This document shows, in pieces, positions 9,085 to 17,376 of a DNA stretch of 41,694 bases. The notes under the pieces were generated by a model that was given only the letters and a program-made list of their open reading frames with translations, was not told where the DNA came from and did not search any database. Within the stretch, counting starts at the first letter, position 1. Each line of letters begins with the position of its first letter. The DNA comes from Gammaproteobacteria bacterium (GTDB taxonomy: Bacteria; Pseudomonadota; Gammaproteobacteria; RBG-16-57-12). Both the position numbers and the translations under genes were made by a program. Where the stretch lies: NCBI GenBank assembly GCA_022712945.1, contig JAFLJP010000027.1, positions 1 to 41,694 on the forward strand. Direction: 5' to 3'.

Positions 9085-9160
9085 GCCCGGGTAGCTCAGT
9101 CGGTAGAGCAGAGGATTGAAAATCCTCGTGTCGGCAGTTCGATTCTGTCCCCGGGCACCA
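9085..9160 (+). tRNA. tRNA-Phe (anticodon GAA)
   Basis: A 76 nt cloverleaf. The acceptor stem is GCCCGGG / CCCGGGC with the CCA end encoded (ACCA at 9157-9160). The D arm is GTAGCTCAGTCGGTAGAGCA. The anticodon stem-loop GAGGATTGAAAATCCTC carries GAA, and the T arm contains GTTCGATTC. It closely matches E. coli tRNA-Phe. It stands alone, with its own promoter and terminator, inside a pair of inverted insertion-sequence ends. Confidence 0.98.
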
Positions 9161-9170
9161 AGCTTTTAAA

Positions 9171-9205
9171 GGCCAAAACCGTTTTTCGGTTTTGGCCTTT
9201 TTTTT
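9171..9205 (+). terminator. Rho-independent terminator of tRNA-Phe
   Basis: A perfect 11 bp stem GGCCAAAACCG / CGGTTTTGGCC with a short T loop, followed by eight T residues. Confidence 0.92.
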
Positions 9206-9220
9206 GCTGCTGGTAGAACC

Positions 9221-9387
9221 TAATCCGGACAATTCATAAATTATGCACAATCTCGCTTGTCTATTGATTCCACAGGAAATATTTCTTCAGTTGTTCGTAA
9301 TCACTGATACGAAGCTCCTTCATAAATTTTCCTGTGAAACCAATATCCTGCGCGATTTTTGCGCAAATTCATGAAATGTCCGGGCTA
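9221..9387 (-). mobile_element. Internally deleted insertion-sequence remnant with transposase stub
   Basis: Read on the minus strand, it starts at the gdh stop with CCGGACATTTCATGAATT. A ribosome-binding AGGA and an ATG at 9323 open a 20-codon frame (MKELRISDYEQLKKYFLWNQ, 9261-9323) that hits a stop. The remnant ends near 9226 with the diverged end TCCGGACAATTCATAAATT. The two ends are imperfect inverted repeats of each other, so this is best read as an insertion sequence reduced to its termini plus the beginning of its transposase. I cannot assign the family from 20 residues. Confidence 0.6.
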
Positions 9388-10806
9388 ATAGATGCCGATA
9401 TCGAGATAGGTCCGCGAGATTTTTTTCAGTGAGACCACGTAGCCTGCGGTACGCAGATCGTTCACTTTGTCATTGCTGTTAAATACTTCACGCAGCTCAC
9501 AATAACCGGTGCGCATGGTGTCATAGAGACCGGAGCGAACAAAATCGATCTCTTCGGAGCCCTGCTCCATCCCTTCACGAAGTTCATCAGAGATGGTGGT
9601 GCCGGTCAGCTGCTCCAGAAGTGAGGTGAAATGTTGATGGCGCAGCTCGTCATGGCGGCGTTGCAGACGGCCAAAGCGGATGTGTGAGATGTTACGGATC
9701 CACTCAAAATAGGAGACGATCACTCCGCCAGCATTGGCGAAAAAGTCGGGGATGATGACCACGCCGCGTTGGCGCAAAAGCTCATCTGCACAATAGGTGA
9801 TTGGGCCGTTGGCCGCTTCGATAATCAGCTTCGCCTTGATCTCACTGGCATTATCTTCATGGATAACCGCCTCCATTGCCGCCGGAATGAGAATGTCGCA
9901 ATCGAGTGTTAACCCCTCTTCGGTCTCGGTGCTGAAGCGGGCATTGGGGAAGTTTTGCAGGGTTTTGTGGGCAACAACATGCTGATAAACCGCATCCACA
10001 TCCAGGCCATCTTCGTTGTAGAGATAGCCATCACTTTTGATAATGCCGACAATCTTCGCACCATCCTCCTGGCTGAGAAATTTGGCTGCATGGTAACCCA
10101 CATTACCAAAGCCTTGTACTACAATGCGTTTATCCTTCAGCCCTTCGGAAAGGCCCGCCAGTTTGACATCCTCCGGGTATTTGAAAAACTCCTGTAGCGC
10201 ATATTGAACACCGCGCCCGGTGGCCTCTTTACGGCCACGAATACCGCCGTGGTGTACCGGTTTGCCAGTGACACAGGCGAGGTAGTTAATATCTTCCGGG
10301 TGCAGGTGTTTGTAGGTGTCGGCCATCCAGGCCATCTCGCGTTCACCGGTGCCCATGTCGGGTGCGGGAACATTGGTGGAGGGGCTGAGGAAGCCTTTAC
10401 GAACCAGCTCCAGAGTAAAGCGCCGGGTGATCAGTTGAAGTTCATCCCGTGTATATTTTTTGGGGTCGATCAGCAGTGCTCCCTTTGAACCACCAAAGGG
10501 GACATCCACTAGCGCACATTTATAAGTCATTAGTGCCGCTAGCGCCTCTACCTCATCCTGATTGGCGTAGGGGGCGTAGCGAATCCCCCCTTTTGCTGGC
10601 AGGCGATGGGTGCTGTGTACCGCCCGCCAGCCGGTAAATACTTCAATTTTATTGCGGATTTTTACCGGAAATTGAACCTGTAGAACCGAGCTGCAACTCT
10701 TGATCGCTTGGGCGGTACCATTATCAAGCCCGATCACCTGCATCGCCTTATCGGCCATCAAATTAACACTTTGGTAAAAGCTGACACTGCTTTTGTTGTC
10801 ACTCAT
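9385..10806 (-). CDS. Glu/Leu/Phe/Val dehydrogenase (glutamate dehydrogenase)
   Basis: A 473 aa cytosolic dehydrogenase interconverting glutamate and 2-oxoglutarate plus ammonium with NAD(P). The substrate-binding domain has LPAKGGIRY (70-77), MTYKCALVDVPFGGSKGAL with Lys96 and catalytic Lys108, and VPAPDMGTGEREMAW. The Rossmann motif GFGNVG is at 232-237, and FFANAGGVIVSYFEW lies near 355. The length is somewhat above the usual 420-450 aa because of C-terminal and middle insertions. The glutamate preference is the likeliest reading, not proven. It is monocistronic. The stop codon TAG lies in an insertion-sequence end, and a 124 bp repeat begins 25 bp upstream of the start codon. Confidence 0.9.
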   Translation of the reverse strand: MSDNKSSVSFYQSVNLMADKAMQVIGLDNGTAQAIKSCSSVLQVQFPVKIRNKIEVFTGWRAVHSTHRLPAKGGIRYAPYANQDEVEALAALMTYKCALVDVPFGGSKGALLIDPKKYTRDELQLITRRFTLELVRKGFLSPSTNVPAPDMGTGEREMAWMADTYKHLHPEDINYLACVTGKPVHHGGIRGRKEATGRGVQYALQEFFKYPEDVKLAGLSEGLKDKRIVVQGFGNVGYHAAKFLSQEDGAKIVGIIKSDGYLYNEDGLDVDAVYQHVVAHKTLQNFPNARFSTETEEGLTLDCDILIPAAMEAVIHEDNASEIKAKLIIEAANGPITYCADELLRQRGVVIIPDFFANAGGVIVSYFEWIRNISHIRFGRLQRRHDELRHQHFTSLLEQLTGTTISDELREGMEQGSEEIDFVRSGLYDTMRTGYCELREVFNSNDKVNDLRTAGYVVSLKKISRTYLDIGIY

Positions 10807-10830
10807 GGTGCATTTTCTCTCTTATTGGTT

Positions 10831-10954
10831 TGTAACCACTTAGTTCACCCCTGAAATTCGCCATTTCCACGTTAAAAAATGATTATTTACCCATGCAAAC
10901 TTACCATTTTCCGCCTTGAACTGACGAATTTCAGCGGCAACCTGAGCAGTTACA
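10831..10954. repeat. Family B inverted-repeat element, copy 1 (124 bp)
   Basis: It begins TGTAACCACTTAG and ends CTGAGCAGTTACA, giving inverted TGTAAC ends with nested inverted CTGAAATTCG / CGAATTTCAG. The same 124 bp occurs in inverted orientation at 29004-29127. It is non-coding. It lies between the gdh start and any gdh promoter, so it is transcribed as, or forms part of, the gdh leader. Confidence 0.7.
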
Positions 10955-11130
10955 GGTTTATTTTTACTGTGCTGAATAAGTTACGTTGGCTTTGTGGTTC
11001 TTACCTATAGCGGTGGAGGAGACGATTACAATAGCCTGTTTTTACACGTCGGGGGGATGGCAATGGAGCCACTTTCACTATTGTGGGAGAATGGAGGGAA
11101 TAATAACGGCAGATTAAGAGGGTTCTGTTT
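10955..11130. other. Rest of the divergent gdh / aminopeptidase intergenic region
   Basis: This region contains a solo GCTGAATAAGTTACG (10971-10985) resembling the ends of family B and D elements. Otherwise there is only the leader of the aminopeptidase gene with a good ribosome-binding site (AGAGGG, 11118-11123). No further gene is visible. Confidence 0.4.
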
Positions 11131-12432
11131 GTGGATAAAGATCAATTCAACCAAGGCATGCTCTCATTTATTGAGCGTTCACCAACACCATTTCATGCCA
11201 CACGCGGTATGCTCGATACGCTGTTGGCTGCGGGCTTTACTCAGCTAAATGAGGCCGATGCATGGCAGTTGGAGAGGCCGGGCAAGTACGTGGTGACTCG
11301 CAACGACTCCTCATTAATTGCCTTCATACTGGGTGAAAAAAATCTGCTGAAAACCGGGTTTCGGATGTTGGGAGCGCATACCGACAGCCCCTGCTTAAAG
11401 GTAAAACCCCAGCCGGATAAAGTAGTGCAGGGGTATTATCAGTTGGGTGTCGAGGTGTATGGTGGGGCGCTACTCAATCCGTGGTTTGACCGTGACCTCT
11501 CATTGGCCGGGCGGGTGAGTTATCTCAGCAAGGCGGGGCGCATTGAAAATGTAATGATCAACTTTGAACAGCCGATTGCGTTGATTCCCAGTCTGGCAAT
11601 TCACCTTGATAAGGGGGCGAATAAAGAGCGCACTATTAACGCACAGCTGCATCTTCCTCCGCTGATTGCACAGGTTGAAGATGAGGGTGAATTGCCGCGC
11701 TTTAATGAGCTGTTGTTGGCACATCTGGTTGAGCAGACATCGTGTGACGATGTCACTAAAGTGCTTGATTACGAACTCTATTTTTACGATACCCAGCCAC
11801 CGGGGCTAGTGGGGCTGGATCAGCAGTTTATTGCCAGTGCGCGGCTCGATAATCTGCTCAGCTGTTACGTCGGCTTGCAAAGCCTGTTGGCCGCCGGTGG
11901 TGAGCAGAGCAGTATGCTGATCTGTAGCGACCATGAGGAGGTCGGCAGCGCCTCTTGTTGTGGCGCACAAGGGCCGTTTTTGCGTTCCGTTTTAGAGCGT
12001 ATTTGTGGTGATAATGAGAGCTTAACCCGGGTGGTGGATCGTTCGATATTGATCTCTGCCGATAACGCCCACGGTATTCACCCCAACTACTCCGATAAAC
12101 ATGATGAAAATCATGGGCCGTTGCTCAACCGGGGGCCGGTGATTAAAACTAACGCTAATCAGCGCTACGCCACCAACAGTGTCACTTCTGCCCTGATACG
12201 TCATCTGGGGGAGCAGGCGGGTGTGCCACTGCAATCGTTTGTTACCCGTAGTGATATGGGTTGTGGCAGTACCATCGGGCCGATTATGGCCGCAGAGGTG
12301 GGGGTGAAAACATTGGATATCGGTGTGCCCACCTTTGCAATGCACTCAATTCGTGAGCTGGCAGGTAGTGAGGATGCCTGGATGTTAAAACAGCTGGTTG
12401 ATCAATTTTTTAAGAGCGATAGTTTGTTGTGA
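11131..12432 (+). CDS. M18 family metallo-aminopeptidase
   Basis: A 433 aa M18 (aspartyl aminopeptidase-like) peptidase with a two-zinc active site, releasing N-terminal residues from peptides in the cytosol. Signatures: LGAHTDSP with His83 and Asp85, VYGGALLNPWFDRDLSLAGR, ICSDHEEVGS (catalytic and zinc glutamates), SADNAHGIHPNY, SDMGCGSTIGP, and a C-terminal HSIRE histidine. It starts with GTG, preceded by AGAGGG at 8 bp. The length fits bacterial family members (about 430 aa). It converges on the J-domain gene, and a family A element fills exactly the space between the two stops. Confidence 0.93.
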   Translation: MDKDQFNQGMLSFIERSPTPFHATRGMLDTLLAAGFTQLNEADAWQLERPGKYVVTRNDSSLIAFILGEKNLLKTGFRMLGAHTDSPCLKVKPQPDKVVQGYYQLGVEVYGGALLNPWFDRDLSLAGRVSYLSKAGRIENVMINFEQPIALIPSLAIHLDKGANKERTINAQLHLPPLIAQVEDEGELPRFNELLLAHLVEQTSCDDVTKVLDYELYFYDTQPPGLVGLDQQFIASARLDNLLSCYVGLQSLLAAGGEQSSMLICSDHEEVGSASCCGAQGPFLRSVLERICGDNESLTRVVDRSILISADNAHGIHPNYSDKHDENHGPLLNRGPVIKTNANQRYATNSVTSALIRHLGEQAGVPLQSFVTRSDMGCGSTIGPIMAAEVGVKTLDIGVPTFAMHSIRELAGSEDAWMLKQLVDQFFKSDSLL

Positions 12433-12434
12433 TT

Positions 12435-12549
12435 AGGGATGTAGAATTTATTAAAATACCGCTCTTACTTCTCTTTTCGCCCACCTTATCTAGATAGGGT
12501 GAACAACAATTCGGCGTAATAACGGTACGTTAACTTCTTCTACATCGCT
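12435..12549. repeat. Family A inverted-repeat element, copy 2
   Basis: AGGGATGTAGAA opens the element and TTCTACATCGCT closes it. It is about 90% identical to copies 1 and 3 over 115 bp. It occupies all of the 116 bp between the aminopeptidase stop (12432) and the J-domain gene stop (12549-12551), so it may now serve as the shared 3' end. Confidence 0.75.
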
Positions 12550-13058
12550 TAATTGGTTTTTGTCGGCTGTTGATCATCCAGTTGTTTGATTAAAAACTCC
12601 TTCGCTGCATTGAGTTGCTGTGCTTGCTGATCACTGCCGCCACGGTCGGGGTGGGCTTGGCTCATCAACTTGCGATGCGCGGTGATGATCTGCTCACGAT
12701 TGGCGCCGGGTTCAAGTTTGAGTGTTGAATAGGCCGTCTCAAACGTCATGCCGCTACGATTCGGTTTTATCGGTGTGCCTTCTGCGCTGTTCTGTTGTGA
12801 TTTTTTGGCCCCTTTCAACCAGCGAAAAATACGCCAGCCACCCCATATTTTCCGGATAATCGGGTAGGCTGCTACCGCAGCAGCAAACAGCCAGTTTAAC
12901 TTGCCGGTAACGGCGAGGAAAACAAGCAGTGCCAACAGGATAAAAAAGATGGCCATTGTGATGGCACGCTTTGCATCATCGATCTTGGCACGGGCAAACC
13001 AGCGCAGGGCAAAATAGAGCGCAATCAACAGCGGAATAAGTAGAAAAATACGAGTCAT
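12549..13058 (-). CDS. Membrane-anchored J-domain protein
   Basis: A 169 aa co-chaperone-like protein with an N-terminal membrane helix (residues 3-17), a second hydrophobic segment pair (34-69), a linker, and a C-terminal J-domain. The J-domain carries the HPD tripeptide at 136-138 (SQAHPDRGGSD) that stimulates Hsp70 ATPase. The topology resembles Tim14/Pam18-like bacterial DnaJ-domain proteins more than DnaJ itself, since the zinc-finger and C-terminal domains are absent. The partner is probably DnaK at the inner membrane; its clients are unknown. It lies 16 bp downstream of the DUF445 gene and is likely co-transcribed with it. Confidence 0.85.
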   Translation of the reverse strand: MTRIFLLIPLLIALYFALRWFARAKIDDAKRAITMAIFFILLALLVFLAVTGKLNWLFAAAVAAYPIIRKIWGGWRIFRWLKGAKKSQQNSAEGTPIKPNRSGMTFETAYSTLKLEPGANREQIITAHRKLMSQAHPDRGGSDQQAQQLNAAKEFLIKQLDDQQPTKTN

Positions 13059-13074
13059 TATATCTATACCAAAT

Positions 13075-13803
13075 TTATACCAGATTCGTGGTCAGGCTAA
13101 ATAACAGCCCCAGCAGGCCGCCCAACACACCCCCCCAAACCACCAGCCAGCCAAGGTGTTCACGAATAATGCGTTGCACGATCTCCTTGACCTGTTGTGG
13201 GCTTAGTTCTTCCAAGCGTTGATCAACAATGCGTTCAATGTTGTGGGTAATGTCTTCCCCTAGTTGCTGGTTATTCAGACTGTTGCGCAGTGTTTCATGA
13301 AAGGTCTCGCTCTCAGTGATGCTGCGTAGTGAGTCTTGAAGCTTCTGTGTTACCGGCTCTTTTAAACTTTCCAGTGATGATGCGCCGCCAAACATCTCCA
13401 GCATGCTGCCAAAAGATGAAGCCATGATGGCATCAACCAGACCATCAAAAATATGATCATAGTCTATTATTTTTAATAGTGGTTCTAGGTTAAGCAACTG
13501 CTTGTTGTTCGACTCCTCTTGGGCGATAAAGCGCTGGATATTTTCCCGGGTAAAAAACTGCTCCATAATGGTCTCTTTTATCACCTGTTTAAACTCCATG
13601 AAGCGACTGGGAATAACACCCGATCCATACAGCAGCGGCACCTTCTCAAACAGCATATGGACGGCCAGCCAGTTGGTCAGTGCGCCAGAGAGTGCAAAGA
13701 TACCCACCGCAAAGATATAGTCACCAAAAACCGGGGTGTAGATACCGATGATAATCAAAATAACAGCGGTGAGGTTGGTGAGCAGGCTTTTGTTTATTGA
13801 CAT
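13075..13803 (-). CDS. DUF445 family membrane protein
   Basis: A 242 aa protein with N-terminal hydrophobic segments (about residues 8-45), the family phrase GALTNWLAVHMLFEKVPLLYGSGVIP, a long helical soluble middle part (70-215) and a final membrane helix before the C terminus. This matches DUF445 (YjiN-like) proteins of unknown function. The frame could also start at 13815, but neither ATG has a strong ribosome-binding site; the 13803 start gives the shorter, cleaner N terminus. It is upstream of the J-domain gene on the same strand. The function is unknown; a membrane-organising role is only a guess. Confidence 0.82.
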   Translation of the reverse strand: MSINKSLLTNLTAVILIIIGIYTPVFGDYIFAVGIFALSGALTNWLAVHMLFEKVPLLYGSGVIPSRFMEFKQVIKETIMEQFFTRENIQRFIAQEESNNKQLLNLEPLLKIIDYDHIFDGLVDAIMASSFGSMLEMFGGASSLESLKEPVTQKLQDSLRSITESETFHETLRNSLNNQQLGEDITHNIERIVDQRLEELSPQQVKEIVQRIIREHLGWLVVWGGVLGGLLGLLFSLTTNLV

Positions 13804-13977
13804 ATAACAGACCATTTAGGGGAGGCCGTTGCACAATTCCTATTTTTCGTGCGCAGGTCTCTACAGAGAGAAAAAGTTAAATAATCCGACAATTCTACCG
13901 AAATTCCTTCGAGGGTACGAGGCTCCTTATCTTGTGTGGCTAAGTTAATCGTGTAATTGAGTTGTAGGAACGGTTGA

Positions 13978-14721
13978 ATGGGAAGAGCAATTCATATATT
14001 TAATGACGCCGAGGCGGTTAGCTTGGCTGCGGCAGAGCTGGTTGTTTTAGCAGCCAACCAGGCGATTGAGGTCCGTGGCCAGTTTTATATTGCCCTCTCC
14101 GGGGGCTCTACTCCCAAGCGGCTCTATCAACATCTGGCCAGTGATGTTTACAAGCAGCAGATTGATTGGCAAAAGGTACATATCTATTTTGGTGATGAGC
14201 GCAGCGTGCCTCCCGAACACCCGGAGAGTAACTATCGCATGGCGCGAGAAGCTTTTCTCGATCAGTTGCCGATTCCTGAACAGCAGATTCACCGCATGCA
14301 GGGTGAACAGGTGGATCTGGAAAAAGCGGCAGCCGAATACGCAGAGTTGCTACAGGCACTGCCGATTTGTAATGGTCTGCCACAGTTTGATCTGATTTTA
14401 CTGGGTATGGGTGATGATGGTCACACCGCGTCACTCTTCCCCGGCACCGTTGCACTGGCTGAAAAGAAAAAAACAGTGGTCGCACAAACCGTACCGCAAC
14501 TGAATACTCAGCGTATCACCCTCAGTTACCCAGTCATCAACAATGCTCATCAGGTGATGTTGTTAGTGGCGGGCGAAAGTAAAGCCAGCCGATTGGAAGA
14601 GGTGTTGGTGAGTGCCCCTGAAGGGCGCTATCCGGTACAGGGGATAAAACCTAAGGGTATTTTGAACTGGCTGCTCGATCGAAATGCGGCATCAAAACTG
14701 CCTAGAATGCTGGTCGCATGA
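13978..14721 (+). CDS. pgl: 6-phosphogluconolactonase
   Basis: A 247 aa Pgl of the SOL/DevB type, hydrolysing 6-phosphogluconolactone in the oxidative pentose phosphate and Entner-Doudoroff routes. Signatures: ALSGGSTPKRLY (39-50), VHIYFGDERSVPPEHPESNYRMA, LLGMGDDGHTASLFPG, and RITLSYPVINNA. The start ATG follows AGGAAC. The stop overlaps the glk start by 4 bp. Glucose-6-phosphate dehydrogenase, the enzyme before it, is not in the window. Confidence 0.95.
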   Translation: MGRAIHIFNDAEAVSLAAAELVVLAANQAIEVRGQFYIALSGGSTPKRLYQHLASDVYKQQIDWQKVHIYFGDERSVPPEHPESNYRMAREAFLDQLPIPEQQIHRMQGEQVDLEKAAAEYAELLQALPICNGLPQFDLILLGMGDDGHTASLFPGTVALAEKKKTVVAQTVPQLNTQRITLSYPVINNAHQVMLLVAGESKASRLEEVLVSAPEGRYPVQGIKPKGILNWLLDRNAASKLPRMLVA

Positions 14722-15716
14722 ATATTCTTGCAGGGGATATTGGCGGCACCAAAGTCCTGTTGCAAATTAGCCGTGACGGTGAGGTGCTGCTGGAACAGCA
14801 ATATGTGAGCGCCAACTACGCCACTTTCGATACCCTGCTAAGTGAGTTTATGGCTCAGGCCAAACACGCTGTCCGTGTTGCCTGTTTTGCGGTCGCCGGG
14901 CCAGTGGATGGTGGCGTGGCCAATGTGACCAACCGGCCATGGCAACTGAGCAGACATCAATTGCAACAGCAGTTTTCAATTCCCGATGTTATTTTGATTA
15001 ATGATTTCCAGGCGGTAGGCCACGGCATTGCCACGCTACCAGAATGCGCAATTGAAACACTGCAAGTTGGTGATGAGTGCCCCCAGGGAGTGCGGGCACT
15101 GATTGGTGCCGGCACCGGGTTGGGGCAGGCCTTTATGGTATGGAGTGGTCAGCACTATCAGGTATTACCCACCGAAGGGGGGCATGTGGGTTTTGCCCCT
15201 ACAAATGATCTGCAAATAGAGCTGCTGCGTTTTATGCAGCTGAACGCCTACCGAACCACCTACGAACACCTTGTCTCCGGCCGGGGGCTGGTGAGTATCT
15301 TTAACTTCCTGCGCGAACGTAACCCTGGGCTATTGTCGCAAAAAATCGCCCAAGCGATGGGGGCCCAGGATGCTGCTGCAGTGATCGCCCGGTTTGCACT
15401 TGAAAGCGGCGATACACTGGCCAACCAGGCGGTGGATCTGTTTCTGGAAATTTACGCTGCCCAGGTGGGTAATTATGCGCTGAACACACTCCCCTATGGT
15501 GGTCTGTATATCGCTGGAGGCGTTGCGCCAAAGTTAATCGAGCGCATCAAGCAGGGCGGTTTTATGGCGTCCTACCGCGATAAAGCACCCATGGAAGAGC
15601 TGATGCTGAACTTCCCGGTTAAGGTGGTAATGGAGCCTCGGGTGGGGCTGTTGGGCGCGCAACAAGTCGCGCTGTGTCATGGGCAGGCTGAAGCTTCAAA
15701 CAAATTAGTCTTGTAG
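14718..15716 (+). CDS. glk: Glucokinase
   Basis: A 332 aa bacterial Glk (ATP-dependent phosphorylation of glucose). It has the N-terminal phosphate loop AGDIGGTKVLL (5-15), CFAVAGPVDGG, the LINDFQAVGHGI catalytic region, IGAGTGLGQAF, TEGGHVGFAPT and HLVSGRGLVSIFNFL. The start overlaps pgl, forming a compact pgl-glk unit that routes glucose into phosphogluconate metabolism. It converges on the lpxL-type gene, with 65 bp between. Confidence 0.95.
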   Translation: MNILAGDIGGTKVLLQISRDGEVLLEQQYVSANYATFDTLLSEFMAQAKHAVRVACFAVAGPVDGGVANVTNRPWQLSRHQLQQQFSIPDVILINDFQAVGHGIATLPECAIETLQVGDECPQGVRALIGAGTGLGQAFMVWSGQHYQVLPTEGGHVGFAPTNDLQIELLRFMQLNAYRTTYEHLVSGRGLVSIFNFLRERNPGLLSQKIAQAMGAQDAAAVIARFALESGDTLANQAVDLFLEIYAAQVGNYALNTLPYGGLYIAGGVAPKLIERIKQGGFMASYRDKAPMEELMLNFPVKVVMEPRVGLLGAQQVALCHGQAEASNKLVL

Positions 15717-15781
15717 TCATGTTTACCTGTTTTCTCCCCTCTTGTTAATCCTGAGCGTATTGGGGGGCTGAGCTTTCCGGG

Positions 15782-16717
15782 TCAAGACGGTTCTTTGTAA
15801 ATATCCGGTTCTTTTGTGTGCTTGCGTTTAAAGCGTTTATGCACCCAGAAGTACTGCGCTCTGTTTTCACGTATCTGTGCTTCAAATATCTGATGTATCC
15901 GGGTGGCGTCGGCGATTTCGTCACCACTGGGGAAGTTCTCCAGTGGGGGGAGTAGTTTGAGGTGATAGCCACTGCCATCGTCTTTGCGTACTGAAACAAA
16001 TGGGATGACCGCCGTTTTGCTCATTTTGGCGATGCGTGACGTGCCGATATTTGTCGCTACCGGAATGCCGAAAAAGGGCACCAGCGCTGACCCTTTTCCT
16101 TCGTATTGCTGATCAGGTGCATACCACACCACTTTATTCTGTTTGAGGGTGCGAATCAGGCCGCGAATATCATCGCGGGCGATGAGGCTGTCCAGATAGC
16201 TCTCACGGCCACGGCGCATCACATATTCGATCACCGGGTTTTCATGGGGGCGGTACATGCTGCGTATTGTCAGGTTGGTCTGGGTGGCGAGCAGGTGGCC
16301 GCTGATGTCGAGGGTGGTGTAGTGTGCCCCCAGTAACAGTGCGCCTCTTCCTTCTTTGATGGCGTTATCGAGATGCTCCAACCCGTCGATTTCAGTCAGT
16401 GCGGCCAGGCGCTTGTCACTGCCCCACCAGCTCAGGCCCAGTTCAAACAGCATAATACCCATGGCGTTAAAGTGTTCACGCAACAGCGTTGCCCGCTCCT
16501 GCTCGGATAGCTCTGGGAAGCAGAGCTTCAGATTGACTTCGGCCACATGGCGGCGGGCATTGGCGAAGCGAAATAGCACACCACCCAGCAGTTCCCCCAG
16601 TTTCAGTTGGAGACGAAAGGGCAGGGTGTTGAGTAGGCGCAATAGTCCCAGACCTAGCCAGAGTGGCCAGTGCTTGGGGTGAAGGGGTGGGTTGTGGTGC
16701 TGTTTGTCTGTTGCCAT
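15782..16717 (-). CDS. Lipid A biosynthesis late acyltransferase (LpxL/LpxM family)
   Basis: A 311 aa inner-membrane acyltransferase adding a secondary acyl chain to Kdo-lipid A. It has an N-terminal hydrophobic anchor (about 17-35), FRFANARRHVAEVNLKLCFPEL, the catalytic HX4D box His132-Asp137 (AHYTTLDIS), RPHENPVIEYVMRRGR, WYAPDQQYEGKGSALVPFFG and the C-terminal WVHKRFKRK. Acyl length and LpxL versus LpxM cannot be decided. It is divergent from gmhA-hldE-waaA, so inner-core and lipid A genes share one divergent regulatory region of about 100 bp. Confidence 0.93.
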   Translation of the reverse strand: MATDKQHHNPPLHPKHWPLWLGLGLLRLLNTLPFRLQLKLGELLGGVLFRFANARRHVAEVNLKLCFPELSEQERATLLREHFNAMGIMLFELGLSWWGSDKRLAALTEIDGLEHLDNAIKEGRGALLLGAHYTTLDISGHLLATQTNLTIRSMYRPHENPVIEYVMRRGRESYLDSLIARDDIRGLIRTLKQNKVVWYAPDQQYEGKGSALVPFFGIPVATNIGTSRIAKMSKTAVIPFVSVRKDDGSGYHLKLLPPLENFPSGDEIADATRIHQIFEAQIRENRAQYFWVHKRFKRKHTKEPDIYKEPS

Positions 16718-16821
16718 TTCGCTGATATAAACTCGGTATTGAAACCCGCTCGGGGGAGCGGCCTGAACGTGTTAGTATAACACTCTTCAAAAGAGCAGTT
16801 TGAGTGAAATGGGAGCAGTCC

Positions 16822-17376
16822 ATGGGCTTTGATTTTAATGCCAGTTTAGAAGAGCACCGCACCGCTTTGGCGGGTGTTGAGAGACTCTACCCGGTGTTGT
16901 CTGAGGTGAGTCAGTTAATGTGCCAAAGGCTAAAGGGGGGGCATACCATTTATGGTTGTGGAAATGGCGGTTCTGCCTCGGATATACAGCATTTTGCAGC
17001 GGAGTTAACCGGGCGGTTTGAGATTGAACGCAAGGGTTATCCTGCGGTTGCGCTCACCACCGACACCTGTGCACTGACCTCGATCGGTAATGATTACGGT
17101 TTTGAGGCGATATTTGAGCGTCAGTTGGCAGCTCTGAGTCATGAGGGTGATCTGCTGCTGGCGATCAGCACGTCGGGTAATTCGATGAATGTTATTCGGG
17201 CGGTTGAGTATGCGCAGGCGAATGGTATTAAAACGATTGGTCTGTTGGGCAAGGGCGGTGGTCAGCTTAAGGGGTTGGTGGATTATGCGATTACCCTTGA
17301 GGTTGAGCGTACTGCCCGTATTCAAGAGATGCATATCCTTATTTTACATATGTTGTGTGAGTCGATCGAAGCATGA
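16822..17376 (+). CDS. gmhA: Phosphoheptose isomerase
   Basis: A 184 aa SIS-domain enzyme converting sedoheptulose 7-phosphate to D-glycero-D-manno-heptose 7-phosphate, the first step to LPS heptose. Visible: [20 protein letters not shown] (47-66) with zinc/catalytic His57 and Glu61, [10 protein letters not shown], and [15 protein letters not shown] with Gln168 and His176. The frame extends to a GTG at 16804, but the ATG at 16822 has GGGAG at a good distance and gives the normal length. It overlaps the hldE start by 4 bp. Confidence 0.95.
   Translation: MGFDFNASLEEHRTALAGVERLYPVLSEVSQLMCQRLKGGHTIYGCGNGGSASDIQHFAAELTGRFEIERKGYPAVALTTDTCALTSIGNDYGFEAIFERQLAALSHEGDLLLAISTSGNSMNVIRAVEYAQANGIKTIGLLGKGGGQLKGLVDYAITLEVERTARIQEMHILILHMLCESIEA

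Noticed and set aside
9085..9387. tRNA-Phe 3' end as an integration attachment site of a genomic island
   Set aside because: No integrase gene and no direct repeat of the tRNA 3' end downstream; the flanking repeats are inverted insertion-sequence ends.
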